In this document: piece after piece, positions 11,514-22,600 of the stretch | Layout: each line of letters begins with the position of its first letter | Position numbering within the stretch: the first letter of the stretch is position 1 | From: Cytophagales bacterium | GTDB taxonomy: Bacteria; Bacteroidota; Bacteroidia; Cytophagales; 172606-1 | NCBI GenBank assembly: GCA_030448185.1 | Contig: JAUJNL010000034.1 | Span: 1-51,097 of the forward strand | DNA: 51,097 bases | Direction of reading: 5' to 3' | Made by a program: the position numbers and the translations under genes | Notes under the pieces: model-generated | Seen by the model: the letters and a program-made list of their open reading frames with translations, nothing else | Told to the model about the DNA's origin: nothing | The model's database searches: none

Positions 11514-14500
11514 ATGAAAAAGCATCAGCTTACATTTTCCCTCCGGAATCCGGTCATTGCCAGTCATAAGGTCTATAACCAGGCTATCTTACCGGGTCTG
11601 GCCTACATTGACATACTATTTCAGTTTTTTCGAAAACAAGGTTACCCGTACCAGGCATTAGAAGTAAAAAACCTGACCATTCATAATCCCTTACTGGTGG
11701 GGGAAGAAAGTAAAATAGTGGTCTCGCTGGCGTGTACGGAAGCCGGTGAAGGCCAATGGAAAGTCAGAATCGAAGGAAGTGAGTTGAAAAATCCGGCTGT
11801 ATTACCCAACTCACTGTTGTACGTCACCGCGGACGTACTGCAAAACGAAGCCTTTTTCTCCCCGGAGACACTGGATATTGGCTCCGCCAAGCAGTCGGCC
11901 AAAACGGCCAATTTGATAGCTGATATATACGACACCTATAGAACTGAGGGACTGGTGCACGAGGGATTTATGCAGGCGACCGGAACTATATATGCGCTTG
12001 AAGAGGGCGTACTGTTTGAGGCTTCACTCGGTAAAGAAGCAATGCTTACGGCGGATCATTTTATGTTTCATCCGGCTTTAATGGATGCCAGTGCGGTAGC
12101 TAGCAGGCAGCTGTTTACTGCTTTAGTCGCGGAAGGAGAGAACCTGTTCTTGCCTTTGTATTACGAGTCCTTCCGGGCCACTACTCTCATCAACCAACGC
12201 TGTTACGCCTATATACCCGTCTCATCCATCAGCCGAAAAAATGAAATTACTTCACTTTCCATCCATTTCTTTGATGAGGCCGGGAAAAAAATCGGCGAGC
12301 TGACCAATCTTACTACCAAAATGGTCAGAAAAGGACTGGGAAACGGTTCCGCCGAGCCACCAAGACAAATGACCGTTTCTTTTCCCAAAAATGAAGTACA
12401 CTACCCCAGTGAGGGAGCAGTCGCTTTGCTGAAGCAATTGATCGGCAGTCAATTGAACGTGGATGTGCACCAGGTAGAGACTCAGGTGGGGTATTACGAC
12501 CTGGGTTTGCAGTCGGTCAATTTACTGCAATTAGCCGGGGCCGTCAGTACGGCCGTAGAAGCCGACTTACCGCCCACTTTGCTGTTTGAGTTTCCGAATA
12601 TTGCCGCATTGGCCGACTATCTTGCTAACGAGTACGCCCAGAAATTTACATCGCCGGCCGCGCACCAAAACGACAAAGCGAGCCCCTCCGGGCAAAACGG
12701 TTTGCATTCCAACGGTTCGGCCAATCACTCTTATAAGGACAAGAACGTAGTAAAACCATTCTACGAAGCAGGTACTCCTCCTAGCAATGGTGTAACTAAA
12801 CCTAATGAGGACGTAGCCATCATCGGAATGGCGGGCCGTTATCCGCAGGCCCGCAACCTGGAGGAATTCTGGGAAAACCTGAAGGCCGGCCGGGACTGTA
12901 TCACGCCGGTTCCGGATTCTCGCTGGCAGGTAACGCAGTACGAAGGAATTAAGTCTCCATCCGGAAAGAGTATATCCCAATGGGGCGGGTTTATCAGCGA
13001 GCCGGACCGGTTTGATCCCCGGTTTTTTAGAATCTCAGCCCGGGAAGCGGAAGTGATGGACCCGCAAGAGCGGCTGTTTTTAGAAACCTGTTGGCAAACG
13101 ATTGAAGACGCCGGCTATACGCCGGACTCCCTCGTAACCCATCCGGATAAAAAAGGGAAAAAAAAGGTGGGCGTTTTTACCGGAGTAATGCACAAGGACT
13201 ACTCACTGGTAGGGAACGATGCCATTGCCAAAGGAGGGCTGGTACCCTTATCCCTGAACAATGCCTCGATTGCCAACCGGGTATCCTATTTCTGTGACTT
13301 CCACGGGCCCAGTATGGTGGTTGACACGGCCTGTTCGTCTTCTTTGGTAGCGGTTCACCTGGCATTGCAAAGCATCCGGTTGGGCGAAAGTGAAGTGGCA
13401 CTAGCTGGTGGCGTAAACCTTTCCCTCCACTCCGGCAAGTACCTGACCTACGGCTTGGTTGATATGCACTCTAGTGATGGCTATTGTAAGGCCTTTGGGA
13501 AGGGTGGGGACGGGTATGTATCGGCAGAAGGGGTAGGAGCCGTATTGTTAAAACCTTTGCCCCAGGCAATCCGGGACGGGGATCATATTTACGCCGTTAT
13601 TAAGGGCAGTAGCATCAACCACGTAGGAAGTGTAAGTGGCATGACCGTACCTAGCCCGGTTGCCCAGGCGGCTATGATCGAAGAGTGTTTAGCCAAAACG
13701 GGTATAGATGCCCGTACATTGAGTTACATAGAGGCGCACGGTACGGGTACCTCCTTAGGTGATCCTATTGAAATGCAAGGGTTGGTTAAAGCTTTCTCCG
13801 CTTATACTGACGATAAGCAGTTTTGCTCGATTGGTTCGGTAAAGTCAAATATCGGACACGCTGAAGCTGCTGCGGGGATCAGCGGGCTGACCAAACTGGC
13901 CCTCCAATTTAAACATAAAACGCTGGTGCCTTCCCTGCACGCCGAGGAGCCGAATCCGTACATTGATCTGCAGCATTCGCCCTTTTTTGTGCAACGCAAC
14001 GTAGGGGTATGGAAAAGGCCCGAGATTAGAAAAGCGGGAGAAGTAGTCAGTTACCCCCGAAGAGCCGGGATTAGTTCTTTCGGGGCGAGTGGAACCAACG
14101 CCCACATCATCCTGGAAGAGTATATACCCATCGAGGTAGAATCGCCGGAAATCGCCGATATAGACACTGTGGAACATGCCTTTATGATCCCCCTTTCCGC
14201 CAAAAGCAAGGAATCACTGAAGGCTGGCGCGGCTACTTTATTCCATTACGTAAGCAGGCTCCTCGCAGAAAAGCGGCAACCGCTAACAGGTAAAGAATCG
14301 CAAAAAGACCTACTGAACCTGGCTTATACGTTACAGGTAGGCCGGGTAGCAATGGACGAACGGGTACTCTTTATCGCCAAAGGAGTTGAATCATTAGCTG
14401 AACAAATAGGCGCTTATCTGAAAGACGATGGAACCGGACCATTTTTTCAGGGGAATGCTAAGCGGAACGCAACTCATTCAGCCTTGCTGAAGTACCTCAA

Positions 14501-17500
14501 TAGCCAGCAACTCCTGGAAGAGGGGAAGCGCAGCCATAACTTTGATCAGTTGGGGGAAGCTTGGGTGAATGGAGTGGACCTACCCTGGAGTCAGCTCTAC
14601 GAAAGAGGCCACAACTATTACGGCCGAAAACCCCGCAGAATCAGTTTGCCCACCTATTCTTTCGCCAAAGAGTACTATTGGATTCCACAGACGGCCAAGG
14701 TGGAAGAAGCCTTGGCCCCGAAAGAGGCCGGGACAGCTTCAAATATGGCTACCCCACCGGAGGGAAGATTTGTGACCCCCGCACGGGCACAATCTGCCTC
14801 CGAAGCAGAAGAACCGGATAGCGAATTATTACTCGAAAAGATCGTAAACAAGCTAAAAATGCTCTTTGCGGGTATCGTAAAATTCAGCGCGGATACCATT
14901 GATGAAAAAGAACGCTTGGAGAGTTACGGGATTGATTCGATTATGATTGTTGAGCTTAACAAGCAACTGGCGGAAGTGTATGGAGAGTTGCCGGCTACCT
15001 TGTTTTATGAGTATCAAACATTAGAAGCGTTAGCGGGCTGTTTGTGCGGGGAGTACCGCGAGAGAAGCATAGCGTGGACCGGAATCAGGCGTGTAGCAGC
15101 GGATGATCAGCTGTCCAAGCAAAATGCCTCCGTACGTACCAAAGATGCTTTCCCGGTTCCGGCCATACACCGGGAAAACAGCCGGAAAAGTGCCAATCCG
15201 GTGCAGCACTCTACGGCTGAGAAACAAGAGCCGGTGGCGATCATTGGCGTGAGTGGACGTTATCCGCAGGCGGCTAATTTGCGGGAGTACTGGGCAAACT
15301 TGCAATCCGGCAAGGATTGCATCACGGAAGTTCCGGGTGACCGGTGGAACATGCCTGATTTTTTTCATGCTGATAGTGCCACCGCCGCCTCATTGGGTAA
15401 AAGTTACGGGAAGTGGGGCAGTTTTATTGAGGGTTTCGCCGATTTTGATCCCCGCTTTTTTTCTCTATCCCCGAAAGAGGTCAGGGCAATGGACCCGCAA
15501 ATAAGGCTTTTCCTGGAATCTTGCTGGCAGGTATTGGAAGACGCGGGCTATACCAAGGAGCAACTGATGAAGTGGTACAATGGCAACGTAGGCGTTTTCG
15601 CCGGGGTAACCCGGGCCGGGTTTTCGCTTTACGCCCCGGAACTGGGGAAGAATGGGCAGTACCCCTTAAATACCATGAGCGCCGTGGCCAACCGGGCATC
15701 CTACCTGCTCAATCTGAAGGGCCCCAGCGTACCGGTGGATACCATGTGTTCTTCTTCCCTGACGGCTATCCACCAGGCTTGTGAAAGTTTAACCAAGGGC
15801 GAATGTGAGATGGCCATTGCGGGTGGGGTCAATCTGTTGATGCACCCCGCCGAATATGTCATGCTCAGTGCGAACAACTTCCTTTCCACCGATGGCCGGT
15901 GCCGGAGCTTTGGGGCCGGGGGCGACGGGTATGTACCCGGCGAAGGGGTAGGAACGGTGCTGCTGAAACCGCTGTCCAGGGCCATTGAAGACCAAGACCA
16001 GATTTACGCCGTCATCAGGGGCAGCAGCATTAACCACGGCGGTAAGACCAATGGGTATACCGTACCTAATCCGGTTGCCCAGGGCGAACTGGTGCGCAGC
16101 GCCCTCGACCGGGCCGGCATCAATGCCCGGGAAGTAAGTTACATCGAAGCCCACGGAACGGGTACCCCACTGGGCGACCCCATCGAAATAGCCGGGCTTA
16201 AACAGGCATTCGGCGCCGACACCTCCGACACGCAATACTGTGCCATTGGTTCGGCCAAATCAAATATCGGTCACCTGGAGGCAGCGGCGGGTATTGCCGG
16301 ACTGACTAAAATCATCCTGCAGATGAAGCATGGAATGCTGGCTCCCAGCTTGCACGCCACAGCGTTGAACCCCAATATCCACTTCGAGAAATCGCCGTTT
16401 TTCGTCCAGCAGACCTTGTCTGAATGGAAAAGGCCGGTCGTAGCGGTAAACGGGGAGAAAAGAGAATTGACCAGAATCGCCGGTATCTCTTCGTTCGGGG
16501 CCGGGGGTGCCAACGCCCACGTGATCCTCGAAGAATACGTGCCCGAAAACGATAGCCGCCCCGTTACTGGGGTTTCTCTAAAAATTACTACCCAAGACCC
16601 AGTGATTGTGCTGCTGTCTGCCAGAAGTGAAGAACGATTAAAAGTATATGCGCAGCAACTGGCAGCGGCCATCCGGCGGGGCGAATACCAGGAGTACCAG
16701 CTACCCGCTATGGCCTATACCCTGCATACCGGCCGGGAGGCAATGGAGGAAAGGCTGGCCCTGGAAGCAAGCTCACTGGACGAGTTGGTGAACAAACTGG
16801 AAGCATTCACCGGCGACAAGCCATTACCCGAAGGTGTTTTTGAGGGAAAAATAAAAGACCACAAAGAAACCATCTCCCTGCTGACTGCCGATAAGGAAAT
16901 GGCAGCTACCGTAAATACCTGGATAACCGGTAAGAAATACAGTAAACTCATGGGGTTATGGGTAAAAGGATTGCCCGTGGATTGGAACCAGCTATACGGG
17001 AACAGCCCTGATCAGCACCCGGTGCCGGGCCGCATGAGTTTGCCCACGTATCCATTCGACCGGAAACGCTACTGGATTACTGAAACCAATACCGGGCTGG
17101 ATCCGATACCAGCGGTTGTTGCACCAGCAAACTCCGAAGCACCGGCCCGTTCCCATCTGGAACCAGCTGAAGCGCCAAGCGGCCAGAAAACAGACGCACC
17201 CGGCAGCACTCCGCAAGCAGTTAGTACCAATGCAAAAAGACCGGTAACCCAGAAGGAAGAAGCTTCTACCCTGATGACGTTCGAGGAAGTCTGGCAGGAA
17301 AAAGGAGTGGAAGAATCCATCCGGACGGGTATCAATCAGCCGGTTAAGACCCTAGTTTGTTTTGCCTCGGAACCAAAGAGCCAGCAGGCCGTGCGGGCGG
17401 CGGTTGCGGAACTAAGCCCAGCTACGAACGTAGTATTTATCTCCCACCGCAATGATAGTACGGGTGCTGACGACAAACAATACGTGATCCGCAAGAAGGA

Positions 17501-18395
17501 GGATGCTGAGTCGTACAAAGCAGTATTCGGGGAGATTACGGCAACGCACGGAGAAATGGATGCCGTAGTGTACCTGTGGGCCTTGGAGGATTTGTCATTC
17601 ATACATAATTACAATGTTCTCGTGGCGGTACTGCAAGGAATGGGGACCGCAAAGGTACAAACCAAACACTTTTTGTTAGCCGGGCAGTGGGAACAACCAG
17701 GCGAGGAATCCGGCTTGAACCGTTGTTACCTCGAGTCATGGATAGGCTTTGAACGTTCCCTGCGACTGATACTGCCCGGAGTAGGGTTAAAAGCCGTCTA
17801 CCGGGAAACACCGGATGACCAGGTAGACCTGAAAGCTTGGATGGGTGTCCTCTGGACGGAGTTATACAGCCCGGAAACGCGATCTGCGCTGCATAAAGCA
17901 GGGAAAAGATACCTTTACCAAGTCCAGCCTACGGCCCTCCAGTCCGGAACTAACCAGCTCCAAAAAGGAGGCACGTATTTGATTACGGGTGGATTGGGCA
18001 GCCTGGGATTGTTATTTGCCGGGTACCTGGCGGACCATTATTCCGCCAATCTTATTCTAACGGGCCGGTCATCCATTGATGCCGGCAAACAGGAAGCCAT
18101 CAGGCACTTGGAACGTTCCGGAGGCCGGATATTCTATTTACAAGCCGACGTATGCGACGAAGCGGCCATGCGGGCGGGACTGCACCGAGCCAAAGAACGG
18201 TTTGGCCGCATCAACGGGGTGATCCACGCGGCCGGCGTGATTGGTGCGGAGATGCTGCCGGACAAGACCCCCCAAAGCTTCGGGCGGGTACTGGCTCCCA
18301 AGGTACAAGGAACAGTTGTGCTGGATGAGTTACTACAAGCGGAATCCCTGGATTTCGTTTGTTGTTTCACCCTCTTCCGCGGCGATTCTCGGTGA
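11514..18395 (+). CDS. Trans-AT polyketide synthase B, N-terminal part: DH-ACP / KS-ACP / KS-KR
   Basis: Starts 17 nt after PKS A and begins directly with a DH, so it should complete the module opened by the KS0 that ends PKS A. Domains: DH (residues 5-275); ACP (12400-12640, LGLQS at 12501, Gln replacing the usual Asp before Ser); KS (12812-14120; Cys in DTACSSS 13331, His 13737); linker; ACP (14820-15060, YGIDS) with no reductive domain between; KS (15230-16540; DTMCSSS 15747, EAHGTGT); linker LPTYPFDRKRYW; KR structural and catalytic halves (17275 on; GGLGSLGLL near 17980). The DH is unusual: His18 and Pro27 are present, but Asn22 replaces the Gly of HxxxGxxxxP and the second motif reads D191-A-S-A-V instead of DxxxQ/H. 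The stop at 18395 follows a missing T near 18366; coding continues in another frame. Confidence 0.92.
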   Translation: MKKHQLTFSLRNPVIASHKVYNQAILPGLAYIDILFQFFRKQGYPYQALEVKNLTIHNPLLVGEESKIVVSLACTEAGEGQWKVRIEGSELKNPAVLPNSLLYVTADVLQNEAFFSPETLDIGSAKQSAKTANLIADIYDTYRTEGLVHEGFMQATGTIYALEEGVLFEASLGKEAMLTADHFMFHPALMDASAVASRQLFTALVAEGENLFLPLYYESFRATTLINQRCYAYIPVSSISRKNEITSLSIHFFDEAGKKIGELTNLTTKMVRKGLGNGSAEPPRQMTVSFPKNEVHYPSEGAVALLKQLIGSQLNVDVHQVETQVGYYDLGLQSVNLLQLAGAVSTAVEADLPPTLLFEFPNIAALADYLANEYAQKFTSPAAHQNDKASPSGQNGLHSNGSANHSYKDKNVVKPFYEAGTPPSNGVTKPNEDVAIIGMAGRYPQARNLEEFWENLKAGRDCITPVPDSRWQVTQYEGIKSPSGKSISQWGGFISEPDRFDPRFFRISAREAEVMDPQERLFLETCWQTIEDAGYTPDSLVTHPDKKGKKKVGVFTGVMHKDYSLVGNDAIAKGGLVPLSLNNASIANRVSYFCDFHGPSMVVDTACSSSLVAVHLALQSIRLGESEVALAGGVNLSLHSGKYLTYGLVDMHSSDGYCKAFGKGGDGYVSAEGVGAVLLKPLPQAIRDGDHIYAVIKGSSINHVGSVSGMTVPSPVAQAAMIEECLAKTGIDARTLSYIEAHGTGTSLGDPIEMQGLVKAFSAYTDDKQFCSIGSVKSNIGHAEAAAGISGLTKLALQFKHKTLVPSLHAEEPNPYIDLQHSPFFVQRNVGVWKRPEIRKAGEVVSYPRRAGISSFGASGTNAHIILEEYIPIEVESPEIADIDTVEHAFMIPLSAKSKESLKAGAATLFHYVSRLLAEKRQPLTGKESQKDLLNLAYTLQVGRVAMDERVLFIAKGVESLAEQIGAYLKDDGTGPFFQGNAKRNATHSALLKYLNSQQLLEEGKRSHNFDQLGEAWVNGVDLPWSQLYERGHNYYGRKPRRISLPTYSFAKEYYWIPQTAKVEEALAPKEAGTASNMATPPEGRFVTPARAQSASEAEEPDSELLLEKIVNKLKMLFAGIVKFSADTIDEKERLESYGIDSIMIVELNKQLAEVYGELPATLFYEYQTLEALAGCLCGEYRERSIAWTGIRRVAADDQLSKQNASVRTKDAFPVPAIHRENSRKSANPVQHSTAEKQEPVAIIGVSGRYPQAANLREYWANLQSGKDCITEVPGDRWNMPDFFHADSATAASLGKSYGKWGSFIEGFADFDPRFFSLSPKEVRAMDPQIRLFLESCWQVLEDAGYTKEQLMKWYNGNVGVFAGVTRAGFSLYAPELGKNGQYPLNTMSAVANRASYLLNLKGPSVPVDTMCSSSLTAIHQACESLTKGECEMAIAGGVNLLMHPAEYVMLSANNFLSTDGRCRSFGAGGDGYVPGEGVGTVLLKPLSRAIEDQDQIYAVIRGSSINHGGKTNGYTVPNPVAQGELVRSALDRAGINAREVSYIEAHGTGTPLGDPIEIAGLKQAFGADTSDTQYCAIGSAKSNIGHLEAAAGIAGLTKIILQMKHGMLAPSLHATALNPNIHFEKSPFFVQQTLSEWKRPVVAVNGEKRELTRIAGISSFGAGGANAHVILEEYVPENDSRPVTGVSLKITTQDPVIVLLSARSEERLKVYAQQLAAAIRRGEYQEYQLPAMAYTLHTGREAMEERLALEASSLDELVNKLEAFTGDKPLPEGVFEGKIKDHKETISLLTADKEMAATVNTWITGKKYSKLMGLWVKGLPVDWNQLYGNSPDQHPVPGRMSLPTYPFDRKRYWITETNTGLDPIPAVVAPANSEAPARSHLEPAEAPSGQKTDAPGSTPQAVSTNAKRPVTQKEEASTLMTFEEVWQEKGVEESIRTGINQPVKTLVCFASEPKSQQAVRAAVAELSPATNVVFISHRNDSTGADDKQYVIRKKEDAESYKAVFGEITATHGEMDAVVYLWALEDLSFIHNYNVLVAVLQGMGTAKVQTKHFLLAGQWEQPGEESGLNRCYLESWIGFERSLRLILPGVGLKAVYRETPDDQVDLKAWMGVLWTELYSPETRSALHKAGKRYLYQVQPTALQSGTNQLQKGGTYLITGGLGSLGLLFAGYLADHYSANLILTGRSSIDAGKQEAIRHLERSGGRIFYLQADVCDEAAMRAGLHRAKERFGRINGVIHAAGVIGAEMLPDKTPQSFGRVLAPKVQGTVVLDELLQAESLDFVCCFTLFRGDSR

Positions 18396-19689
18396 TTTCG
18401 GCGCGTGTGACTATTCCATCGCCAACCGCTTCCAGATGGCCTTTGCTGGCTACCGAAGCGAACTGGAGCGGCAGGGCCGCCGGAAGGGCAAAACCATTGC
18501 AATCAACTGGCCGCTTTGGAAAGAAGGAGGTATGGATTTGAGCGAGGAGGAAAGCACCAAAATGTACCTTAAATCCAGCGGGCAACGCTACCTGCTGACG
18601 AATGAAGGCTTGGCAATCTTTGAACAATTACTCGCGCAGGAAGCCGTGCAGCACTTGGTAGTAGCCGGTCAGGAGAACAAAGTAAAACGTTTTCTGGGCT
18701 TACAGCAGCCCCAGCCGGAAAACCAAAAGTACCGCCTGCACTCTTCCGTGGGTGGTCGGGGGACGACGACCGGAAATGCGCGGATTGCGCGTGGAGCAAT
18801 GTCTGGAGTGGGACTTGTTTGACCTAGTTAGCCAGGCGCAGCAAATTCCGAAAGACGACCTGGCACTGGATGAAAACCTGGCCGATTTGGGTTTTGATTC
18901 CATTAGTCTGACCGAACTGGCTCGCAATTTGGCCGCATTACGGAGTCGAAATAGCTCCCGCCGTATTTTTTGGTTATTCTACCCTTGGAAAGCTCAAAGA
19001 ATATTTTCTCAAAGAGCATAACCAAGCCGTAACGCAACGCTACCGGGAACGGCAGGAGCAGGTGACCGATGGACCTGCAGGACCGCCGGAAAAACCTGTT
19101 TTGGTTCCAATGCCGACCGTCACTCAGAAAACGGATGCAACTGTAGTGACGCCCAGACCACCAGCATCACCGCAGCCGCTTACTGAACCCGTTGCCATCA
19201 TCGGCATGAGTGGTTTCCCGAAGCCCGGAATACGGAAGAAATGTGGCAAATTCTGGCCGAAGGCCGGGATGCAGTACGCGAAATTCCCGTGGAACGCTTC
19301 GATTGGCGCCCCTATTACAGTGCCGATGAAACCGATTCCGAAAAGACTCATTGCAAGTGGAGTGGACTGATTCCCGGTATTGGGGAGTTTGATCCACGAT
19401 TTTTTCGAAATATCTCCCCAGAGAGGCCGAGCTGATGGACCCCCGGCAGCGCCTGCTGCTGCAGGAAGCCTGGAAAGCGCTAGAAGATGCCGGATATGGA
19501 CCTTCTCAGTTAGCAAAGAACAAAATCGGATTGTACGTAGGAGCGGAAGAAGGGTACGCGGAGGTTACCAAACAACCCGGTCTTACGGCCAATCACAACG
19601 CCATTCTGGCCGCCCGGCTTTTCTTATTTCCTGGATTTGTCGGGCCCCAACATGGCCATTAACACCGCCTGTTCTTCGGGCTGGTTGCC
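18367..19689 (+). CDS. Polyketide synthase B, middle part in several frames: KR end-ACP-KS start
   Basis: No single frame is open here, but translation across frames gives one continuous PKS: KR C-terminus (SSAAILGDFGACDYSIANRF, catalytic Tyr in CDYSIANRF), an ACP with LGFDSISL (near 18888) preceded by CLEWDLFDL, and the N-terminal half of a KS (VAIIGMSG near 19195, MDPRQRLLLQEAW, NTACSSG with Cys at 19670). Shifts lie near 18366 (T missing), 18760, 18940 (C missing), 19215 (several bases missing, including the Arg codon of GRFPE), 19405-19425 and 19680. Each is cured by a base or two, with no loss of conserved blocks, so I judge this stretch mis-sequenced rather than decayed. It supplies the ACP of the KS-KR-ACP module begun in the previous piece and opens the next module. 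Confidence 0.8.
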
Positions 19690-22600
19690 GTGCATCAGGC
19701 GTTTCAGAGCTTGCAAACGGAAGACTGCGATACGGCCTTGGCGGGGGTAAACCTGCTGTTTACCCCCGAACCCTACGTAGGCATGAGCCAAGCTGGGATG
19801 TTATCCGCCGACGGAAAGTGTTACAGCTTCGATAAACGGGCTAACGGTATGGTGCCCGGCGAAGCAGTAGCTGTGGTCGTATTGAAACGGTTGTCGCAAG
19901 CCGTTGCGGATGGTGATCCTATCTACGCCACTATTCAGGCGAATGGGCTTAACTACGACGGGAAAACCAATGGCATTACGGCTCCGAGTGGGGTATCGCA
20001 AGCCGCTTTACTCCGCTCAACTTACGATCAATTTGGGATCAACCCGGAACAGATCGAGTACATCGTCACGCACGGTACGGGTACCCGGCTCGGCGATCCC
20101 ATTGAAATCAATGCCTTGTCGGATGCTTTCAAAGGTTACACCAGCCAACAAAAGTACTGTGCATTGACCTCCACGAAAACGAACTTCGGGCACACCCTGG
20201 CGGCTTCCGGGCTAGTAAGTTTAATCAGTTTGGTGCAAGCTTTCCGGTACCAAACCATTCCGGCCAGCCTGCATTGCACCGAAGAGAGTGATTACATCCA
20301 CTGGCCGGAAAGCCCCTTCTACGTGAATAAACAAAACAAGGCTTGGGTAGCCCAACCCGGGAAAGAACGCCTCGGCGCCGTGAGTGCCTTTGGCATGAGC
20401 GGTACCAACGCCCACCTAGTCCTGCAAAGCTATACGGAAGGGGTAAGCGGTGTTCCGGCAGAAGCGCCTTTCCACCTACTGGTGCTATCGGCCAAAACGC
20501 CGGAAGCCTTGCAAGCGAAAATAAGTGATTTAGCGGATGCGCTGGAAAACAATCCGGTGGAGGGCCGCCGGATGACGGATATAGCCTATACCCTGTTAGC
20601 CGGCCGGCATCATTTTAAATACCGGGCGGCCGCAGTGGTGCAGGACTGGGAAGATGCCGTGTATGTACTGAGAAAATTCGGGGGAAAAGAAAAAAATCCC
20701 CACCTCTTTCAGGGAGAAGTGCCCCGTGATTTTACCGGCTTGCATTCCATCAGTCGCTGCATCAGTAATTTAGCCCGGCTCAATGAGCAGCCATTCGATC
20801 AGCCATCTGATTTTCGGGAAGACCTGCTGGCGCTGGCCAATTTCTACTGCCAGGGGTACGAAATTCCCGCTGAACACCTGTCTGCCCACTTCCAGCCCCG
20901 TCGAATCCATTTACCAACCTATCCGTTTGCCCGGGAGCATTACTGGATCAGCCCGGAAACCGCACTTACCGAAAAGGCAAAAGCCGCAGTAGATCAAGTG
21001 GGAGGTCATCCGCATTCGGCTTCGGCGGTTCAACCAGTAGCGGAAAAGCCAGGTAAACCCCCAAAAACGTTGTTATTTGAACCCTATTGGCACGAAGCGG
21101 CAGTAGTCGAAGGGAACCGTCCGGAGTTTGCCCGGCATCTGGTGATGCTTTGTGAGCTAGACGCAGCTACCCAAACTCGTATTCAAGCTGAACTGGGAGA
21201 TGCCGAAGTATTGCCTTTACAGTCATCCGCGGAAGACATAGCCGGGCGGTTCGGGGAGTATACCATCCGTATTTTTGAGCGGGTACAGGCCCTGCTCAGG
21301 GAGCCACCGAAAGGAAAGGTGCTATTCCAGGTGGTAATCCCGTCATCCGGTGAGTCGCAGTTACTGTCCGGCATTGCGGGCCTGCTGAAAACGGTGCGCC
21401 TGGAAACGCCTCATATCACCGGACAGTTAATTGCGTTAGCGGCGGAAGTAACGGCAGGAGAAATAGCCGGAAAAATCAAAGAAAACCGTTTTGCCCCCGA
21501 AGCGGTCCAAATTCAATACCGCGAAGCGAAGCGGCAGGTGTTGCAGTGGAAACCGGTACCTCCTACAGTCACTGCGAATGATGCCGTAAAACCGGCTTGG
21601 CGTAACGGAGGCGTATACTTGATTACCGGAGGCTCCGGGGGCATCGGGTTGATTTTTGCCCGAGAAATTGCCCGTAACGCCAAGGGGAGCACGATCATAC
21701 TTACCGGCCGGTCGCCCCTGGATGCAAAAAAGCAGGCGCAGCTCCAAGCCATTGCAACATCCGGAATCCGGATTGAATACCGCCCACTTGACGTCTCCCG
21801 GAAGGAAGCGGTGGATCACCTGATTCCGGCGATCCAGAAAGAGTTTGGGGGACTGCACGGGATTATTCACGGTGCCGGCGTAATTCACGACAACTTTTTA
21901 CGGAACAAAACCACATCGGAGTGCGAAAGGGTCTTATCCTCGAAGGTCACCGGCTTACGCAACCTGGACGAGGCCAGCAAGGATAGTCCACTTGATTTCT
22001 TCGTATTCTTTTCTTCCCTGGCCGGGGTACTGGGTAATCCGGGGCAGGCCGACTACGCGGCAGCGAATGCGTTTATGGATGCTTTTGCCGGGTATCGTAA
22101 TGCTTTGTCGTTGCTTGGCAAACGGAGTGGCCGTGCCTTATCAATCAACTGGCCCCTCTGGCAGGCGGGCGGAATGAAGGTGAATGAAGCGGTGGAAGAA
22201 AAACTGGAAGCCATCGGCATGGCACTACTCGATTCAGATTCTGCGGTACGGGCTTTTTACAATTCCCTGGCATTGGACGCTAACCAAGTAATGGTCATTC
22301 ACGGGGATGAGGATAAAATCAACGAAAACATTCTGCCCAAAAAGCCCAAGCAGACCGCTGCCGTTCAAAAGAGCAGCCGGAGGCCGGAGATGCAGGGGTT
22401 CAGCCTGGAAGAATGTCTGGAGTGGGATTTGAAGGAACACATTAGCATCCTATCCAAAATAGCCCGCGAAAAATTGGACATTCAGGAAAACCTGACGGAT
22501 TTCGGGTTTGACTCCATCAGTTTAACCAAGCTTTCCACTGCGCTGGGAAAACACTTCGGGATTGTACTGGTGCCGGCTCTGTTTTTCGGGTATCCGACCA

